From: DASWHK01 sp036398215
GTDB taxonomy: Bacteria > Acidobacteriota > UBA890
NCBI GenBank assembly: GCA_036398215.1
Contig: DASWHK010000272.1
Span: forward strand, 1-58,311
Direction of reading: 5' to 3'
Length of the DNA stretch: 58,311 nt
Part shown: in pieces, positions 55,357 to 58,311 of the stretch
Numbering within the stretch: position 1 is the stretch's first letter
Layout of the letters: each line of letters begins with the position of its first letter
Position numbers and translations under genes: made by a program
The notes under the pieces: generated by a model
Database searches by the model: none
Told to the model about the DNA's origin: nothing
What the model saw: only the letters and a program-made list of their open reading frames with translations

Positions 55357-56199
55357 CTAGCCCCGCCGGCGGCCCTTGCTCCGCCGCCGGACGATGAACT
55401 TGTTGGTCCGCTTGTTCTTGCGCGTCTTGGCGCCCTTCGTCGGCTTGCCCCAGGGCGTGCACGGGTGCCGGCCGCCCGACGACTTGCCCTCGCCGCCTCC
55501 CATCGGGTGGTCGACGGGGTTCATGGCGACTCCGCGCGTGTGCGGGCGGCGGCCCAGCCAGCGCTTCCGGCCGGCCTTGCCGTAGCTGACATTCATGTGG
55601 TCGGCGTTGCCGATCTGGCCGACCACCGCCTTGCAATCTATGTGGACGAGCCGCACCTCTCCCGAGGGCAGGCGAACGTGCGCGTACTTGCCCTCCTTGG
55701 CCATCAAGGTGGCCTCCGAGCCGGCGCTGCGCACCATCTGGGCGCCCTTGAGCGGCTTCATCTCGATGCAGCAGATCGAGGTGCCCAAGGGGATCGAGCG
55801 CAGCGGCAGGGCATTGCCCACCCGCGGCTCGGCCTCGGAGCCGGACATCACGGTATCGCCGGCCGTCAGCCCGCGGGGGGCCAGGATGTAGCGCTTCTCG
55901 CCGTCCGCGTAGTGCAACAGCGCGATGTGGGCGGTGCGGTTGGGGTCGTACTCGATCGAATGCACCTTGGCGGGGACTCCGTCCTTGTCGCGGCGGAAGT
56001 CGATGAGACGGTAGCGCCGCTTGTGGCCCCTGCCACGATGCCGGATCGTTACCTGCCCCTGATGGTTGCGGCCCGAGATCCGCCGCTTGCCCTTGGTCAG
56101 CGACTTGAGAGGCTCGTTCCCCTGGGTCACCTCCGGATACTCCGGCGCCCTCCGGAACCGTCTGCCCGGCGATGTCGGTTTCATTTGCTTGAGGCTCAT
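55357..56199 (-). CDS. rplB: 50S ribosomal protein L2
   Basis: The 280 residues start MSLKQMKPTSPGRRFRRAPE. The block GVAMNPVDHPMGGGEGKSSG carries the conserved His needed for peptidyl transferase integrity, and GRNHQGQVTIRHRGRGHKRR is the N-terminal signature. The start at 56199 replaces a longer frame that would overlap rplW. Confidence 0.97.
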   Translation of the reverse strand: MSLKQMKPTSPGRRFRRAPEYPEVTQGNEPLKSLTKGKRRISGRNHQGQVTIRHRGRGHKRRYRLIDFRRDKDGVPAKVHSIEYDPNRTAHIALLHYADGEKRYILAPRGLTAGDTVMSGSEAEPRVGNALPLRSIPLGTSICCIEMKPLKGAQMVRSAGSEATLMAKEGKYAHVRLPSGEVRLVHIDCKAVVGQIGNADHMNVSYGKAGRKRWLGRRPHTRGVAMNPVDHPMGGGEGKSSGGRHPCTPWGKPTKGAKTRKNKRTNKFIVRRRSKGRRRG

Positions 56200-56203
56200 C
56201 GGG

Positions 56204-56494
56204 CTACACTCCCTCGAAGTACTCGACCATGGGCTGGTCCGGCGCCAGCTTGACGTAGGCTTTCTTCCAGTCCGACGCGAACCCTTCGAAGCGCCCCAGC
56301 CGCTTGCGCTTGCCACGAACGTTCATCATCCGGACGTCGACCACCTTGACCTTGAACACCGTCTCCACGGCGCGCTGCACGTCGAGCGCCGTAGCCCGGC
56401 GGTCGACCTCGAAGCAGAGCGTGTGGTTGTCGTCCTTCATGGTCGTCGCCTTCTCGGTGATCACCGGCCGCCGGATGACTTCGTAGGCGTTCAT
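56204..56494 (-). CDS. rplW: 50S ribosomal protein L23
   Basis: The 96 residues start MNAYEVIRRPVITEKATTMK and contain FKVKVVDVRMMNVRGKRKRL. L23 is the main docking site for trigger factor and SRP. It overlaps rplD by 4 bp. Confidence 0.97.
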   Translation of the reverse strand: MNAYEVIRRPVITEKATTMKDDNHTLCFEVDRRATALDVQRAVETVFKVKVVDVRMMNVRGKRKRLGRFEGFASDWKKAYVKLAPDQPMVEYFEGV

Positions 56495-57117
56495 TGCAAT
56501 GCCTCGCTGATGCGCTCGATCCCCACCTTGCTGGTCAACAGCCAGTCGTGCAGGAGCAAGTCGTAGACGTTGAGGCCGTAACCGCTGATCACCGTGACGC
56601 CGGGAATGTTGCGGGCGGCGCGCGCCAGCTGCTCGCTGGAATCCGGGTCGTAGATCAGCACCCGCCCCTGCAGCTTCAAGCCGGCGATCATCTTGGCGAC
56701 TTCCTTGGTCTTCGGTGCCGCGATCTCGAGGCTGTCGAGCACGACGATCTGCTCGTCCCGCTGCTTGACGGTGAGCGCCATCTGCAATGCATGGCGCTGC
56801 TTGGTACGCCCGAAGCGATAGCTATAGTCGCGCGGCTGCGGGCCGAACACGATGCCGCCGTGGCGCCAGATCGGGTTGCGGCTCGAGCCGACCCGGGCCC
56901 GCCCGGTGCCCTTCTGCCTCCAGGGCTTGCGGCCGCCGCCGGAGACGGCGCCGCGGTCCTTGGTGGCGTGGGTGCCCTGGCGCAACCCGGCGCGATGGCG
57001 GACCACAGCCTCGTGCAGCAGGCTGCGCCGCACATTGCGGTCGAACACCTGGGGCGCCACATCTACCTCGCCCACCGGCTTGTTGTCATGGTCCCGCACC
57101 GGAATCGTCGGCATCAT
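56491..57117 (-). CDS. rplD: 50S ribosomal protein L4
   Basis: The 208 residues contain the tunnel-loop block GTHATKDRGAVSGGGRKPWR and KGTGRARVGSSRNPIWRHGG. L4 narrows the exit tunnel and is the S10-operon autoregulator in E. coli. Two Met codons open the frame (57117, 57114), overlapping the rplC stop. Confidence 0.97.
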   Translation of the reverse strand: MMPTIPVRDHDNKPVGEVDVAPQVFDRNVRRSLLHEAVVRHRAGLRQGTHATKDRGAVSGGGRKPWRQKGTGRARVGSSRNPIWRHGGIVFGPQPRDYSYRFGRTKQRHALQMALTVKQRDEQIVVLDSLEIAAPKTKEVAKMIAGLKLQGRVLIYDPDSSEQLARAARNIPGVTVISGYGLNVYDLLLHDWLLTSKVGIERISEALQ

Positions 57118-57752
57118 CGACCTCGCACCGTCGGGCGGATGAACACGTAACTGTTGCGCGCCCCCGGCACCGCGCCGGCGACGACGATCAAATTCTGCTC
57201 GGCGTTCACCTCGAGGACCCGCAAGCCGATCTGCGTCACCCGCTTGCCGCCCATGCGTCCCGGCAGCCGCTGGCCCTTGCGCACCCGCGACGGATACGCC
57301 GACGAGCCGATCGACCCTGGGGCACGGTGGAACATCGAGCCATGGGTCGCCTTGCCACCGCCGAAGCCGTGGCGCTTGATGACCCCCTGGAAGCCGCGTC
57401 CCTTGCTGGTCGCGGTGACGTCGACCTTGGCGACCTCGGCGAACTGCTCCACCGTGATCTGGTCGCCGAGGCTCACCTCATCGTCGGCATCGACCGCGAA
57501 CTCGCGGATCAGCCTCACGGAAGGGTTGCCGGCGGCGGCGAGATGACCCCGCTGGGCCTTCGACAGGCGCTTCTCCTTCACGGTCTCGTCGATCAGGCCG
57601 AGCTGCACGGCGCGGTAGCCGTCGCTTTCCTCGCTCTTGACCTGGACGACGACGCACGGACCCGCCCGCAGGACGGTAACCGGAACGTGGTTGCCGTCCT
57701 CGTCGAAGACCCGCGTCATCGCGATTTTTTGACCTATCAGCCCCTTGATCAT
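57114..57752 (-). CDS. rplC: 50S ribosomal protein L3
   Basis: The 212 residues start MIKGLIGQKIAMTRVFDEDG and contain SKGRGFQGVIKRHGFGGGKA and GSSAYPSRVRKGQRLPGRMG near the peptidyl transferase centre. The start at 57752 is chosen over a longer frame that adds an unconserved leader. It lies 28 bp after rpsJ. Confidence 0.97.
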   Translation of the reverse strand: MIKGLIGQKIAMTRVFDEDGNHVPVTVLRAGPCVVVQVKSEESDGYRAVQLGLIDETVKEKRLSKAQRGHLAAAGNPSVRLIREFAVDADDEVSLGDQITVEQFAEVAKVDVTATSKGRGFQGVIKRHGFGGGKATHGSMFHRAPGSIGSSAYPSRVRKGQRLPGRMGGKRVTQIGLRVLEVNAEQNLIVVAGAVPGARNSYVFIRPTVRGR

Positions 57753-57780
57753 CTCGTTTCCGTACGCTCTCGTCCGCGGC

Positions 57781-58101
57781 TCAGTGCTCGGGCCCGAAGG
57801 CCTTGATCTCGACGTCGACACCCGCGGGCAGGTCGAGCTTCATCAGCGCGTCGACCGTCTGCGGGGTCGGCTCCAGGATGTCGACAAGCCGCTTGTGGGT
57901 GCGGATCTCGAACTGCTCCCGCGACTTCTTGTCCACGTGCGGCGAGCGCAGCACCGTGTAGATGCTGCGCTCCGTCGGCAACGGGATCGGCCCGGCGACT
58001 CGAGCGCCCGTGCGCTCCGCCGTCTCCACGATCTCGTGCGCCGACTGGTCGAGCACCCGGTGGTCGTATGCCTTCAGGCGAATCCGGATCTTCTGGTCCA
58101 T
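57781..58101 (-). CDS. rpsJ: 30S ribosomal protein S10
   Basis: The 106 residues contain IRIRLKAYDHRVLDQSAHEI, a GPIPLPTERSIYTVLRSPHV block and the C-terminal LPAGVDVEIK. S10 (NusE) also links ribosomes to NusG and antitermination. It follows tuf by 67 bp; no promoter is evident between them. Confidence 0.97.
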   Translation of the reverse strand: MDQKIRIRLKAYDHRVLDQSAHEIVETAERTGARVAGPIPLPTERSIYTVLRSPHVDKKSREQFEIRTHKRLVDILEPTPQTVDALMKLDLPAGVDVEIKAFGPEH

Positions 58102-58168
58102 TTAGAGCGCTCCGCTCCCATGCCGGACCGTGAAGAAGCGAGCGCTGCGCCTGCAGCTTGTCAGCCCC

Positions 58169-58311
58169 TTATTCATGGATCTCGGTAATGGTGCCGGCGC
58201 CGACGGTGCGTCCACCCTCGCGGATGGCGAACCGCAGGCCCTTGTCCATGGCGATCGGCGTGATCAGCTCCACCTTGATGGTCACCGAGTCGCCCGGCAT
58301 CACCATCTCGA
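58169..58311 (-). CDS. tuf: Elongation factor Tu, 3' end only
   Basis: The last 46 codons are present; the gene continues off the right edge. They read EMVMPGDSVTIKVELITPIA, MDKGLRFAIREGGRT and VGAGTITEIHE, the conserved domain 3 ending of EF-Tu that binds aminoacyl-tRNA and EF-Ts. Position directly upstream of rpsJ is the classical str-S10 junction. Confidence 0.97.
   Translation of the reverse strand, partial: EMVMPGDSVTIKVELITPIAMDKGLRFAIREGGRTVGAGTITEIHE

Overview
This is a high-GC bacterial chromosome segment in which every gene looks ordinary and chromosomal, with no phage or insertion sequence. A didermal (LPS-exporting) lineage is indicated by LptB, an LptC/LptA-type protein, Lnt and an outer-membrane barrel-like protein. 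The mix of a GWxTD-domain protein, tandem DUF507 proteins, an rpoN-hprK-rapZ-EIIA-HPr-EI cluster and a PilB/HEAT/HD-GYP cassette points most to Acidobacteriota (inference; moderate confidence).

Left part (1-17 kb): the 5' end of hrcA with a perfect CIRCE operator, a divergent class A penicillin-binding protein, prfB with an intact programmed +1 frameshift overlapping lnt, a SPOR-domain protein, a slipin/NfeD pair, a secreted asparaginase-family hydrolase and a small cupin. Then comes a compact minus-strand regulatory cluster, lptB-rpoN-hprK-rapZ-EIIA(Man)-HPr-EI. It forms a complete phosphorelay with HPr kinase but has no sugar permease, so it looks like a regulatory PTS.

Middle (17-24 kb): a plus-strand cassette of a PilB/GspE-like ATPase carrying an extra C-terminal double zinc ribbon, a J-domain protein, a HEAT-repeat protein and an HD-domain protein. 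It separates lptB from the LptC/LptA-like gene. The HEAT and HD proteins share the same N-terminal domain (LYPAG motif), which I do not recognise. This cassette is the best candidate in the window for an undescribed signalling or pilus-control module.

24-42 kb: lptC/lptA-like, an outer-membrane protein, two DUF507 genes and GWxTD on the minus strand. These are followed by metabolic and exported proteins: M20 peptidase, a transglutaminase-like protein lacking the usual Cys, a YtcJ-like amidohydrolase that has lost its metal-binding histidines, two lipoproteins, acetyl-CoA synthetase, an amidase with a C-terminal CHRD-like domain and a propeller lipoprotein. A dispersed element with CTAGCAG/CTGCTAG ends occurs in at least four places; one copy encodes the C-terminal tail of Lnt.

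Right part (42-58 kb): tRNA-Ala(CGC) and the classical tuf-S10-spc-alpha ribosomal operon on the minus strand, from the 3' end of tuf to rplQ. It includes secY, adk, map, infA, rpmJ and rpoA. Its main oddity is an L30 protein with an 84-residue Lys/Ala-rich, histone H1-like tail.
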